From positions 1 to 48,484 of the forward strand of contig CAYVQZ010000044.1 of NCBI GenBank assembly GCA_964453435.1: DNA of 48,484 nt, in the 5' to 3' direction. Made by a program: the position numbers and the translations under genes. This DNA comes from CAYVQZ01 sp964453435 (GTDB taxonomy: Bacteria; Abyssobacteria; SURF-5). The notes under the pieces were generated by a model. That model saw nothing but the letters and a program-made list of their open reading frames with translations, had not been told where the DNA came from and did not search any database. The stretch's first letter is position 1. Each line of letters begins with the position of its first letter. Below, in pieces: positions 7,951 through 16,812 of the stretch.

Positions 7951-10059
7951 GTGGGTTATAAAATCGGGATCGACGTTGGCGGCACGTTCACGGATGTCGT
8001 CGTTGTGGACGACGCCGGCGCCGTGAAGGTTGTGAAAACGCCCACCACCTGCGAAAACCAGGCGGTGGGGGTGCTCGCCGGATTGAAGAAAGTTGCCGCT
8101 ATCGAAAACGTGTCGCTCCAAAATTTCCTCGAACAAACCGACCTGATTATTCATGGGACCACGGTCGCGACCAACACGATGCTGGAGTTCACCGGCGCGA
8201 AGACCGGCCTCATAACAACAACGGGATTCCGCGACGATATCGAGCTGCGGCGGGGATACAAAGAGCGGATATTCGACCCGCGTTTCCCCGCCCCGACCCC
8301 GATCGCGCTCAGGCGGCACCGGCTCACGGTAAAGGAAAGAATCGACCGGAAGGGTGAGACACTGACCCCTCTGGACGAAGCCGATGTCGTCGCCGCCGTG
8401 AACAAGCTGAAGGAGGCGGGTGTCGAATCTATTGCCGTCTGCCTTCTGTTCGGGTTCCTCAATCCCGCGCATGAGAAGAAAATCGCCGAGAGTATCCGGC
8501 GCGAGTATCCGGAAGCCTATTTCTCCGTGTCGCACGAGGTCCTCCCTCAGATACGGGAGTTCGAGCGGGTCAGCACCACGCTTGTGAACGCATACACATC
8601 TCCAAAGCTGAAGCGATACTTCGAGAGTCTGAATGCCGAGCTGAAGGCCGGTGGTTTCGACAGCGAGTTCTTTGTGATGCTGTCGAATGGCGGGATAATG
8701 AACTCGGACTATGCGGGAAACTATTCTGTTTACAGCCTCTTATCCGGCCCGGCAGGCGGAGTGGTCGCATGCTCTCAATTGATTGGGGAACTGTGCAACG
8801 AACCCAATTTAATAACGGTCGACATGGGGGGAACAAGCTACGACGTCTCACTTATCCGCGACGGGAAACCGGCTGTGAGCACTTCGTACTGGGTAAGCCG
8901 GTACCGCGTGGCCGTTCCCATGTTGGACATCCACACGATAGGAGCCGGCGGCGGCAGCATCGCATGGGTCGACAACGGAGGCGTTCTGCAGGTCGGTCCG
9001 CAAAGCGCGGGCGCTGTTCCCGGGCCCGTCTGCTACGGACGGGGAGGCGCAGAGCCTACGGTTACCGACGCCAACCTTGCGCTCGGGTTCCTCGACCCCG
9101 ACTATTTTTTGGGCGGAGAAATGAAGCTGGACAGAGACGCTTCGTTAAGGGCGATAGAAAAGAAGGTGGCGAGACCTTTGGGGTTCGACATCGTGGACGC
9201 CGCCCGCGGCATTTTCCGAATTGTGAACAATAACATGGCAACCGGAATTCGCGCCGTTTCAATAAAACGCGGCTACGACCCCCGGGACTTTGCACTGGTC
9301 GCATTCGGCGGGAACGGATCCGTTCACGCGGGCCTGCAGGCGCAGGAACTCGGAATCCGCAAGGTGATCGTGCCACGGACAGCCACCGCATTTTCCGCTC
9401 GAGGGCTCCTTAACTCGGACATCGTGATTGACAAGATGCGCACGTGCATCGGGCGCTCGGACGACTACGATCTCGATGCAATAAACGCATCGTTTGCTTC
9501 CATGCGAGACGAAGTGCAAAAGGACCTTCCAATGTCGTCCCGCCGCGGGTCGGCATTCATGGGCGAGATGCGCTACCATTACTTTGCCGACATGCATTAC
9601 CGCGGCGAGTTGCATGAGATAGCGGTTCCGCTGGACTCCGATGGCGGGCGCGTCGATGACCGGCATATCCGGAAGGCCGTCCTCGAATTTCATCGGGCCC
9701 ATGAAGCGCTTCACACATTTTCGAACCCCGAGAGCCAGGTTTTCTTGATGAATCTGCGCTTGAAAGCCGTTGTCGATACCCGCAAGCCGCCCGTAAAGAC
9801 GCGCGAACTTGAGGGAGAAGACGCCTCGGCGGCCCTTCGAACGCACAGGAGTGTGTATTTTGAACAGACGAACGGGTTTGTGGATGCGCCGGTCTACACG
9901 GGTGAGCGATTGCGTCCCGGAAACGTTCTTCCGGGCCCGTGCATCGTTGAAGAAGCCGCCACCACCGTTGTTGTCTACCCCGGACAGATTGCGCGTTTGA
10001 ACGAATTCGATACCTACGAGATAGTTGTTCAGCCGGACACCCCCGGCTCGGAGCTTTGA
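7951..10059 (+). CDS. HyuA-type N-methylhydantoinase / acetone carboxylase ATPase subunit, copy 1
   Basis: About 702 residues from GTG 7951, chosen because the product then starts GYKIGIDVGGTFTDV exactly like its paralogue at 12285; GGAG lies just upstream. The N-terminal Hydant_A_N domain has the phosphate loop GIDVGGTFTD and the HGTTVATNTMLEF segment. The ASKHA-type hydantoinase A core has DMGGTSYDVSLI, GAGGGSIAWVD and GGAEPTVTDANLALGF. The usual GGAGPxHA element reads GGNGSVHAG here. Such subunits hydrolyse ATP to activate a carbonyl or cyclic amide for the HyuB partner. It is first of four genes. Substrate unknown: hydantoins, oxoproline or ketones are all possible. Confidence 0.9.
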   Translation: MGYKIGIDVGGTFTDVVVVDDAGAVKVVKTPTTCENQAVGVLAGLKKVAAIENVSLQNFLEQTDLIIHGTTVATNTMLEFTGAKTGLITTTGFRDDIELRRGYKERIFDPRFPAPTPIALRRHRLTVKERIDRKGETLTPLDEADVVAAVNKLKEAGVESIAVCLLFGFLNPAHEKKIAESIRREYPEAYFSVSHEVLPQIREFERVSTTLVNAYTSPKLKRYFESLNAELKAGGFDSEFFVMLSNGGIMNSDYAGNYSVYSLLSGPAGGVVACSQLIGELCNEPNLITVDMGGTSYDVSLIRDGKPAVSTSYWVSRYRVAVPMLDIHTIGAGGGSIAWVDNGGVLQVGPQSAGAVPGPVCYGRGGAEPTVTDANLALGFLDPDYFLGGEMKLDRDASLRAIEKKVARPLGFDIVDAARGIFRIVNNNMATGIRAVSIKRGYDPRDFALVAFGGNGSVHAGLQAQELGIRKVIVPRTATAFSARGLLNSDIVIDKMRTCIGRSDDYDLDAINASFASMRDEVQKDLPMSSRRGSAFMGEMRYHYFADMHYRGELHEIAVPLDSDGGRVDDRHIRKAVLEFHRAHEALHTFSNPESQVFLMNLRLKAVVDTRKPPVKTRELEGEDASAALRTHRSVYFEQTNGFVDAPVYTGERLRPGNVLPGPCIVEEAATTVVVYPGQIARLNEFDTYEIVVQPDTPGSEL

Positions 10060-10088
10060 AAAGGCGATCGAATGATGAGGAGCCGTGA

Positions 10089-12272
10089 ATGGCAGAAGTC
10101 GATCCAATAACCGCCGAAGTGATCCGTCACGGACTGTTCGCCATTGCGAACGAGATGAGTGATACAATGGTCCGAACGGCGACCACGTCCACATTCAGTG
10201 AATCCCACGACTTCTCGACTTCAATCGTGGACGGGAACGGCAGGCTCGTCTCGCTCTCCGACGGAATTCCGAACCACATGGGAGCGGTAAAGTTTTCGGT
10301 GTTGGAAATATTGAAGGATTTCAAGGATGATCTCCATCCGGGCGATATCGTCATTCTGAACGACCCGTATCATGGCGGCTCGCATATTCCCGATTGGACC
10401 ATGATGACCCCCATTTTCTACGATGGCGAGCTTGTGCTTTTCCCTGTGATCCGGGCGCACCAGGGCGATACCGGCGGAGCCGTGCCCGGCGGCTACAATC
10501 CGGGCGCCACGGATATCTGGCAGGAGGGCCTGCGCCTGCCGCCGATAAAGGTGTACGAACGCGGAAAACCCCGCACGGACATCATTAAGCTGCTTCAGAT
10601 CAATACCCGCGAGCCCAAATTTATCGGCGATTTCCATGCCATGCTCGGCTCGGTTCGCGTAGGAGAACGACGCATTTTGGAAATGCTGCGAAGATACTCG
10701 CTCGGCACAATGAAAGACGCAATCGAGTTCATCCTCGACTACACGGAGAAACGGTTTCGCGCCGAGATCGAGAAGTGGCCCGACGGTGTGTATACGGGAG
10801 AGGCGTATCTCGAGCATGATTGTCAGGGGGTCAGGGACATCACGGTGAGGGTCGCCGTCACGGTTTCGGGCGATTGCCTGAAACTCGACTTCACGGGAAG
10901 CGATCCGCAGACCCCCGGCTTCATCAACAGCCCTGTGCCGAATTCCTATTCCTTCATCTTCCTCGCGCTGTCGAGCATGATTGACGACTCGATTCCGAGA
11001 AACGACGGTCTGCTCAGACCGCTCGACGTCATACTGCCGCAAGGAACGGTGGTGAACCCGTTGCCGCCCGCGCCCGTCACCGCATGCACACTGCACATCG
11101 GGCTCGAGATCGGCGAAGCGATCGCCATCGCCCTGGAAAAGGCAATCCCCGAGAGGGCGTATCTCCAAAATGTCAAAATGGGAATGCCGATCGTGACCTA
11201 TGGCATGAACCCGTATGACGGAGAATTCTATCTCGACCAGAATACCAACATGTCGGCAGGATGGTGCAATGCCGCATACGGAACGGATGGATGGGGTTCC
11301 CTGCCGCCCTTTTTCGGCTCGATGACCATGGCCACCGCAGAATTGCATGACATGTATTTCCCGGTCGAGACAATCGAGAGAGAGTACATGACCGATTCCG
11401 GAGGTCCGGGGAAATGGCGCGGCGGATTGGCGACGGCTGTCAGACAAAAGGCGCTCGCGCCGATGTTCGCGCATACGTATCTGATCGGAACCAAATATAC
11501 GATGCGGGGTCTGAACGGAGGAATGGACGGACCTCCGAACAAAACGGTCCTCCGAGAGGGAACGCCGAAGGAACTCGTGGTCGAGACAACCGGCTATGGC
11601 GTGCCGCTTTCTCCCGGCCACGTCTTGTTCGTCGAATTCGGTGGCGGAGGCGGATGGGGCGATCCGCTCGAGCGTGACCCGTCAGCGGTCTTGAATGACG
11701 TGCTGGACGAATACGTCTCTGTCGAAAGCGCTCGGAAAAACTACGGCGTTGTGATAGACGAAAAAACATTCACGGTCCTCGAGGAGGAAACGAAACGTCT
11801 GAGGAACCGGATTGAGCGGGAGCGGTCGGAGAGGCGCTCAAAAGAGAAAACAACAGTACGATACCTTTCGCCCGAGTGGCAGAGACTCTGTCAGGAGGCA
11901 ATAAACCGGGACCCCGAGTTTGCGAAGCTTGCCCGCGACCTGACAATCAAGGTGAACAATATCATCGAGAATTGTCCGGACGGGAAAGACCGCTTTCTCT
12001 ATTGGCGTTTCGAGGGCGGGAAGCTCCGGGAAACATTCGTCGGCCCCGCGGGTGAACTTGGCGGCAGGAACCCTGCGTTCACGACAATCGCATCGTATCA
12101 GACCTTCATGATGATAAACACGGCCAAGATGACCGTCGAGAAAGCCATAACAGAGGGGCTGCTTCGTTTTGAAGGGGACCTGGTCCACATGATGCGGTAC
12201 GCCGAAGCGTTTGAGCAGTTCACGGAAGTGCGAAGACGGATTCCGACCGAGTACTTCATCGAGGAGAACTAA
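10089..12272 (+). CDS. HyuB-type hydantoinase B / acetone carboxylase alpha-like subunit with SCP2-like tail, copy 1
   Basis: 727 residues, longer than typical HyuB proteins of about 520-590. Residues 1 to about 560 are the hydantoinase B domain, with VDPITAEVIRHGL, FSESHDFSTSI, GDIVILNDPYHGGSHIPD, RAHQGDTGG and the glycine-rich end GGGGGWGDPLERDP. From about residue 594 a separate module begins (SPEWQRLCQEAINRDPEFAK) and ends with EKAITEGLLRFEGDLVHMMRYAEAF, which resembles the lipid-binding SCP2 sterol-carrier fold. It follows hyuA copy 1 by 29 nt. It probably forms the catalytic complex with HyuA; the tail may bind a hydrophobic substrate or acyl group. The SCP2 call rests on pattern only. 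Confidence 0.88.
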   Translation: MAEVDPITAEVIRHGLFAIANEMSDTMVRTATTSTFSESHDFSTSIVDGNGRLVSLSDGIPNHMGAVKFSVLEILKDFKDDLHPGDIVILNDPYHGGSHIPDWTMMTPIFYDGELVLFPVIRAHQGDTGGAVPGGYNPGATDIWQEGLRLPPIKVYERGKPRTDIIKLLQINTREPKFIGDFHAMLGSVRVGERRILEMLRRYSLGTMKDAIEFILDYTEKRFRAEIEKWPDGVYTGEAYLEHDCQGVRDITVRVAVTVSGDCLKLDFTGSDPQTPGFINSPVPNSYSFIFLALSSMIDDSIPRNDGLLRPLDVILPQGTVVNPLPPAPVTACTLHIGLEIGEAIAIALEKAIPERAYLQNVKMGMPIVTYGMNPYDGEFYLDQNTNMSAGWCNAAYGTDGWGSLPPFFGSMTMATAELHDMYFPVETIEREYMTDSGGPGKWRGGLATAVRQKALAPMFAHTYLIGTKYTMRGLNGGMDGPPNKTVLREGTPKELVVETTGYGVPLSPGHVLFVEFGGGGGWGDPLERDPSAVLNDVLDEYVSVESARKNYGVVIDEKTFTVLEEETKRLRNRIERERSERRSKEKTTVRYLSPEWQRLCQEAINRDPEFAKLARDLTIKVNNIIENCPDGKDRFLYWRFEGGKLRETFVGPAGELGGRNPAFTTIASYQTFMMINTAKMTVEKAITEGLLRFEGDLVHMMRYAEAFEQFTEVRRRIPTEYFIEEN

Positions 12273-12284
12273 AGGAGTGAAGAG

Positions 12285-14375
12285 TTGGGCTACACAATCG
12301 GCATCGACGTTGGAGGCACCTTTACCGACCTTGTATATTCCGACGGCGGCGATTCCATCCGCGTCATAAAAACCCCGACCACGCTTGAAAACCAGGCGGT
12401 CGGCGTTCTTACGGGAATCCAAAAAATGGCCGCGGCAGAAGGGCTCACTCCGAAAGAACTATTGCGAAGGACGGAACTTATCATTCATGGCACCACCGTC
12501 GCAACGAATACTATGCTCGAATTCAACGGGGCCAAGACCGGCTTGATAACCACGACGGGGTTCCGCGACGACATAGAGATCAGGCGTGGATACAAAGAGC
12601 GCATCTTCAATCCTCGTTTCCCGCCTCCCGTCCCAATAGCCCGGCGGCGTCACAGGTTGACGGTGAACGAGCGGATAGACCGTTCCGGCGATGTGCTTGT
12701 ACCGCTCGACGAACAGGAGGTTGCGGCTGCGGTCAGAAAGCTCAAAGAGGATGGAGTGGAGTCTGTAGGAGTGTGCCTGTTCTTCGGTTTCTTGAACTCC
12801 GCACACGAGAAGAAGATAGGCGAGATTATCAGGCGAGAGCATCCCGAGGCCTACATTTCTCTTTCGCATGAAGTCCTTCCTCAAATACGGGAATTCGAGC
12901 GGGTCAGCACGACACTGGTCAATGCGTACACCGGCCCTAAACTCAAGCGTTATCTTGAAAGCCTCAAGCACGAGTTGAAGAAATCGGGCTTCGAAAGCGA
13001 TTTCTTTATAATCCTGTCGAACGGCGGAATAATGAACGCGCCATACGCAGGCACGTTTGCGGTCAACAGCCTGTTTTCCGGGCCGGCCGGCGGTGTGGTG
13101 GCGTGCTCACAATTGATCGGCGAACTCTGCAACGAGCCCAATCTCATAACCGTCGACATGGGAGGAACAAGCTATGATGTCTCCCTCATCCGCAACGGAA
13201 AGCCCGCTGTCACGACCGACTACTGGGTGAGCCGCTATCGCGTGGCCGTTCCGATGCTCGATATCCACACCATCGGGGCAGGCGGCGGAAGCATAGCATG
13301 GGTCGATGCGGGCGGCGCTTTGCAGGTCGGCCCCCGGAGCGCGGGAGCGGCGCCCGGCCCGGCGTGCTACGGCAAGGGCGGTTCGGAACCGACGGTGACG
13401 GACGCGAACCTGCTGCTTGGTTTCCTCGACCCCGCCAATTTCCTCGGTGGCGAGATGAAACTCGACGTGGCGGCTGCGGAAAAAGCTGTCAAAGAAAAAG
13501 TGGCCGAACCGCTCAACCTGGACACGACGGCGGCGGCGCACGGTATCTTCCGCATCGTCAACAACAATATGTCGAACGGGATTCGCGTGGTCTCCGTCCG
13601 GCGCGGCTACGACCCGCGGGATTTCGTGCTTGTGGCTTTTGGGGGAAACGGCGCGATCCATGCGGGGATGCAGGCGCAGGAGCTCAATATTCGCACGGTT
13701 ATCGTGCCCAGGATCGCCACTGCTTTTTCGGCCAGGGGCCTGCTCAACTCGAACATTGTGGTCAATAAAATGCGCACGTATATCGCGCGCTCGGATGATC
13801 ACGACCTCGCCGTTATAAATTCACTGCTGGCGGAAATGCGCAAGGAAGCGGCAAAGGATTTGCCCGTTCCCGGCCGGAGCGCTTCCGGAGTCCTCGGCGA
13901 AACGGTTCACAATTACCAAATCGATATGCACTATAAGGGCGAGACCCATGAAATCACGGTTCCTTTGAAATCCTCGAACGGCGCGGCCACCGAACGCGAC
14001 GTTTCGGCGGCGGTGGAGATTTTCCACTCGGCCCACGAGAGCCTGCACACGTTTTCCAATCCCGAGGACCCGGTGTTCTTCATGAATGTACGGCTTGAGA
14101 CCAAAATGCTCACCCACAAGCCCCCGTTGCGAAGACTCGAGTTCGTTGGAGAAAACTGTGAACACGCGCTGACGAGCGTGCGGCCAGTGTATTTCGAAGC
14201 GCAGGGGGGCTTCGTTGAAACTCCAATCTACGACGGCAGCCGGATAGGCTGCGGAAACCGAATGGCGGGCCCATGCGTCATCGAGGAGCCTGCCACAACT
14301 ATTGTCGTATACCCCGGACAGGTCGCGCGGCTTACGGAGTTGGACAATTACGAGATATCGTTCTTGGGCCCTTGA
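12285..14375 (+). CDS. HyuA-type N-methylhydantoinase / acetone carboxylase ATPase subunit, copy 2
   Basis: 696 residues starting at TTG 12285, preceded by a clear AAAGGAGTGA ribosome site and only 12 nt after the hyuB stop. It is a close paralogue of copy 1 along its whole length. The same motifs are present: GIDVGGTFTDLV, HGTTVATNTMLEF, DMGGTSYDVSLI, GAGGGSIAWVD, and the unusual GGNGAIHAG. The near-identity of surrounding motifs and the repeated A-B order show that an A-B pair was duplicated in tandem. Variation is higher in the C-terminal third, so the two complexes may differ in substrate. Confidence 0.9.
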   Translation: MGYTIGIDVGGTFTDLVYSDGGDSIRVIKTPTTLENQAVGVLTGIQKMAAAEGLTPKELLRRTELIIHGTTVATNTMLEFNGAKTGLITTTGFRDDIEIRRGYKERIFNPRFPPPVPIARRRHRLTVNERIDRSGDVLVPLDEQEVAAAVRKLKEDGVESVGVCLFFGFLNSAHEKKIGEIIRREHPEAYISLSHEVLPQIREFERVSTTLVNAYTGPKLKRYLESLKHELKKSGFESDFFIILSNGGIMNAPYAGTFAVNSLFSGPAGGVVACSQLIGELCNEPNLITVDMGGTSYDVSLIRNGKPAVTTDYWVSRYRVAVPMLDIHTIGAGGGSIAWVDAGGALQVGPRSAGAAPGPACYGKGGSEPTVTDANLLLGFLDPANFLGGEMKLDVAAAEKAVKEKVAEPLNLDTTAAAHGIFRIVNNNMSNGIRVVSVRRGYDPRDFVLVAFGGNGAIHAGMQAQELNIRTVIVPRIATAFSARGLLNSNIVVNKMRTYIARSDDHDLAVINSLLAEMRKEAAKDLPVPGRSASGVLGETVHNYQIDMHYKGETHEITVPLKSSNGAATERDVSAAVEIFHSAHESLHTFSNPEDPVFFMNVRLETKMLTHKPPLRRLEFVGENCEHALTSVRPVYFEAQGGFVETPIYDGSRIGCGNRMAGPCVIEEPATTIVVYPGQVARLTELDNYEISFLGP

Positions 14376-14473
14376 CCTCGCGCTCAATTGTTCGTTGATT
14401 CTGTCCGCTATTCCGGAGACTGGATATCGGAATATGGTTTGTCCGTCGCCGAAAATCAAACCAGGAGCTGCGC

Positions 14474-16642
14474 ATGAAGGAAGTTGACCCCATTACCGCC
14501 GAAGTTGTTCGCTGCGGTCTCGAGACGATCGCGAACGAGATGGGCGACACAATGATACGGACCGCGACCACGCCCACATTCAGCGAGTCACACGATTTCT
14601 CCACTGCCATATTCGACGGAAAAGGAAGGATTGTCGCGCTTGCCGATGCGCTCCCCATCCACATGGGCGCTTCGAAGTTCTCGGTGATGGCCGCCCTCAA
14701 AGAATTTCGGGACGACCTCCACACGGGCGACTTGATCATCGTGAACGACCCGTATCACGGAGGGTCGCATCTTCCCGATTGGACCATGATGACCCCCATT
14801 TTCTTCGATGGCCGACTTATATTCTTTCCCGTTACCAGAGCCCACCAGGGCGACACCGGCGGAGCCGTGCCCGGCGGATATAACCCCGCCGCCACCGACA
14901 TTTGGCAGGAAGGCCTGCGCCTGCCGCCGATAAAGATTTACGACCGCGGAAAGCCTCGAAACGATATCATCAAAATGCTGCAGATAAACAACCGGGAACC
15001 GACCTTTCTGGGCGACCTCAAGGCAATGATGGGATCGGTTCGCGTCGCCGAAAGAAGGTTGCTGGAATTGCTGAAGAAGTATGGCGCCGCGACCGTGCTG
15101 GAGTGCCTCGACTACATCATAGACTACACCGAGAAACGGTTCCGCGCGGAGATCAGCGAATGGCCCGACGGGACCTACAGAGGCGAGGCATACCTCGAAC
15201 ACGATTGTCAGGGCGTCGAGGATATAACGGTGCGCGCCGTTGTTACGGTGTCGGGCGATTCGCTCACTATCGATTTCACCGGCAGCGATCCCCAGACACC
15301 CGGATTCATAAACAGTTCCATACCAAACAGCTACTCTTTCATTTTCCTGACACTGTCAAGCATGATAGACGACTCCATCCCCCGGAACGAGGGCCTCTTT
15401 AATCCAGTCCAAATTATCCTGCCCGAGGGCACTGTCGTGAATCCGAGGCCGCCTGCCCCGTGCACCGCCTGCACGTTGCACGCGGGAGGCGAGATAGGCG
15501 AAGCCGTGGCCTGCGCGCTCGAGCAAGCGATTCCCGAGAAGGCATACATTCAAAACATTAAGCTGGGGATGCCGCTCGTTACATACGGGGCGAATCCACT
15601 CACGGGCGAGTTCTACGTAGACCAAAATGTCATAATGGCCGCCGGCTGGTGCAACGCGGCATACGGTGTCGACGGATGGGGCGCCATGGCGCCATTCTTC
15701 GGGGCGATGACAATGGCGACCGGCGAACTGCACGACATGTATTTCCCCGTCCAAACGCTCGGACGCGAGTATATCACTGACTCGGGAGGGGCCGGAAAAT
15801 GGCGTGGCGGATGCGGAGCCGCCCTGAAAATGAAGAGCCTCGCGCCCATGTTTCTGCATACGTACGCGATTGGAACGAAATATCCGATGCGAGGCTTCAA
15901 CGGAGGCATAGATGGTTCGCCGAACCGCTATGTCGTGCGAGAGGGAACGCCGAACGAAATGCTCGTCGAGAAAACGGCCTTCGAAGAGCCACTTTCGCCG
16001 GGCAACATCATTCACGCAAAGCTCGGTGGCGGCGGCGGATGGGGCGACCCGCTCGAACGCGACCCTGCGGCGGTGCTCGACGATGTAATCGATGAATACA
16101 TCTCGCTGGAGTCCGCGCGCAGAGACTATGGCGTGGTTATTGATGAAACGACAATGACGGTTGACGAGAAAGCTTCGAGAGATCTGCGGATGATGCTCGC
16201 CGAGGAGCGACCGCGCAAAAAACGTGAAGAACGTCGCGAGGTTAAATACCTTTCCGAGGAATGGCAACGGCTCTGTCAAGATGCAATCAATCGGGATTCC
16301 GAATTTGCGGAGCTGGCCGGCGACCTGTCGGTTGAACTCAACAATGTTATCGAGTATTGTCCCGACGGCAAAACACGGTTTCTTTACTGGCGGTTCGAGA
16401 AAGGCAAATTGCGTGAGACCACGGTCGGATTAATCGAGGAATTCGGCAATCGAAAACCGCTGTTCACTACAATAGCCTCGTATGATACGTTCAAGAAAAT
16501 CAACACCGCCAAAACCACTGCAGACGCCGCGGTCATGGAAGGTTTACTCCGCTTCGAGGGCGACCTGGTCCGGCTGATGGAGCTTGCAAATGCGCTCAAC
16601 CGGTTTACCGAGGTCAGGCGGTCGGTTCCGACACGGTATTAG
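14474..16642 (+). CDS. HyuB-type hydantoinase B / acetone carboxylase alpha-like subunit with SCP2-like tail, copy 2
   Basis: 722 residues; the ATG at 14474 follows an AGGAG ribosome site. The hydantoinase B core repeats the motifs of copy 1 (VDPITAEVVRCGL, GDLIIVNDPYHGGSHLPD, RAHQGDTGG, GGGGGWGDPLERDP). The C-terminal module again begins near residue 594 (SEEWQRLCQDAINRDSEFAE) and ends with ADAAVMEGLLRFEGDLVRLMELA, so the fusion predates the duplication. The gap to hyuA copy 2 is 98 nt. No third, gamma-type subunit of acetone carboxylase is found nearby, which argues against a classical acetone carboxylase. Confidence 0.88.
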   Translation: MKEVDPITAEVVRCGLETIANEMGDTMIRTATTPTFSESHDFSTAIFDGKGRIVALADALPIHMGASKFSVMAALKEFRDDLHTGDLIIVNDPYHGGSHLPDWTMMTPIFFDGRLIFFPVTRAHQGDTGGAVPGGYNPAATDIWQEGLRLPPIKIYDRGKPRNDIIKMLQINNREPTFLGDLKAMMGSVRVAERRLLELLKKYGAATVLECLDYIIDYTEKRFRAEISEWPDGTYRGEAYLEHDCQGVEDITVRAVVTVSGDSLTIDFTGSDPQTPGFINSSIPNSYSFIFLTLSSMIDDSIPRNEGLFNPVQIILPEGTVVNPRPPAPCTACTLHAGGEIGEAVACALEQAIPEKAYIQNIKLGMPLVTYGANPLTGEFYVDQNVIMAAGWCNAAYGVDGWGAMAPFFGAMTMATGELHDMYFPVQTLGREYITDSGGAGKWRGGCGAALKMKSLAPMFLHTYAIGTKYPMRGFNGGIDGSPNRYVVREGTPNEMLVEKTAFEEPLSPGNIIHAKLGGGGGWGDPLERDPAAVLDDVIDEYISLESARRDYGVVIDETTMTVDEKASRDLRMMLAEERPRKKREERREVKYLSEEWQRLCQDAINRDSEFAELAGDLSVELNNVIEYCPDGKTRFLYWRFEKGKLRETTVGLIEEFGNRKPLFTTIASYDTFKKINTAKTTADAAVMEGLLRFEGDLVRLMELANALNRFTEVRRSVPTRY

Positions 16643-16675
16643 CGAATGGACGCGGCAAATACGTCCGAGAATAGC

Positions 16676-16718
16676 GCATTCCGCGGGAATGCTGGCAAGG
16701 GACTCGGAATCCGTCCCC
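16676..16718. terminator. Hairpins between convergent hyuB2 and kinase genes
   Basis: A 7-bp stem GCATTCC / GGAATGC with a 3-nt loop (16676-16692) is followed by GGGAC...GTCCC (16699-16717). There is no strong U-tract on either strand apart from a short A run after 16718. It sits in the convergent gap where a bidirectional terminator is expected. Confidence 0.35.
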
Positions 16719-16812
16719 GAAAAAGAATCCAATTATACGGAACGTTCACGCTTCTTTGCTGAGGAAGGCGAAGCCTCTCTCCGTCTCACGCGCGCCGCGC
16801 ACTCTGCGGCAG

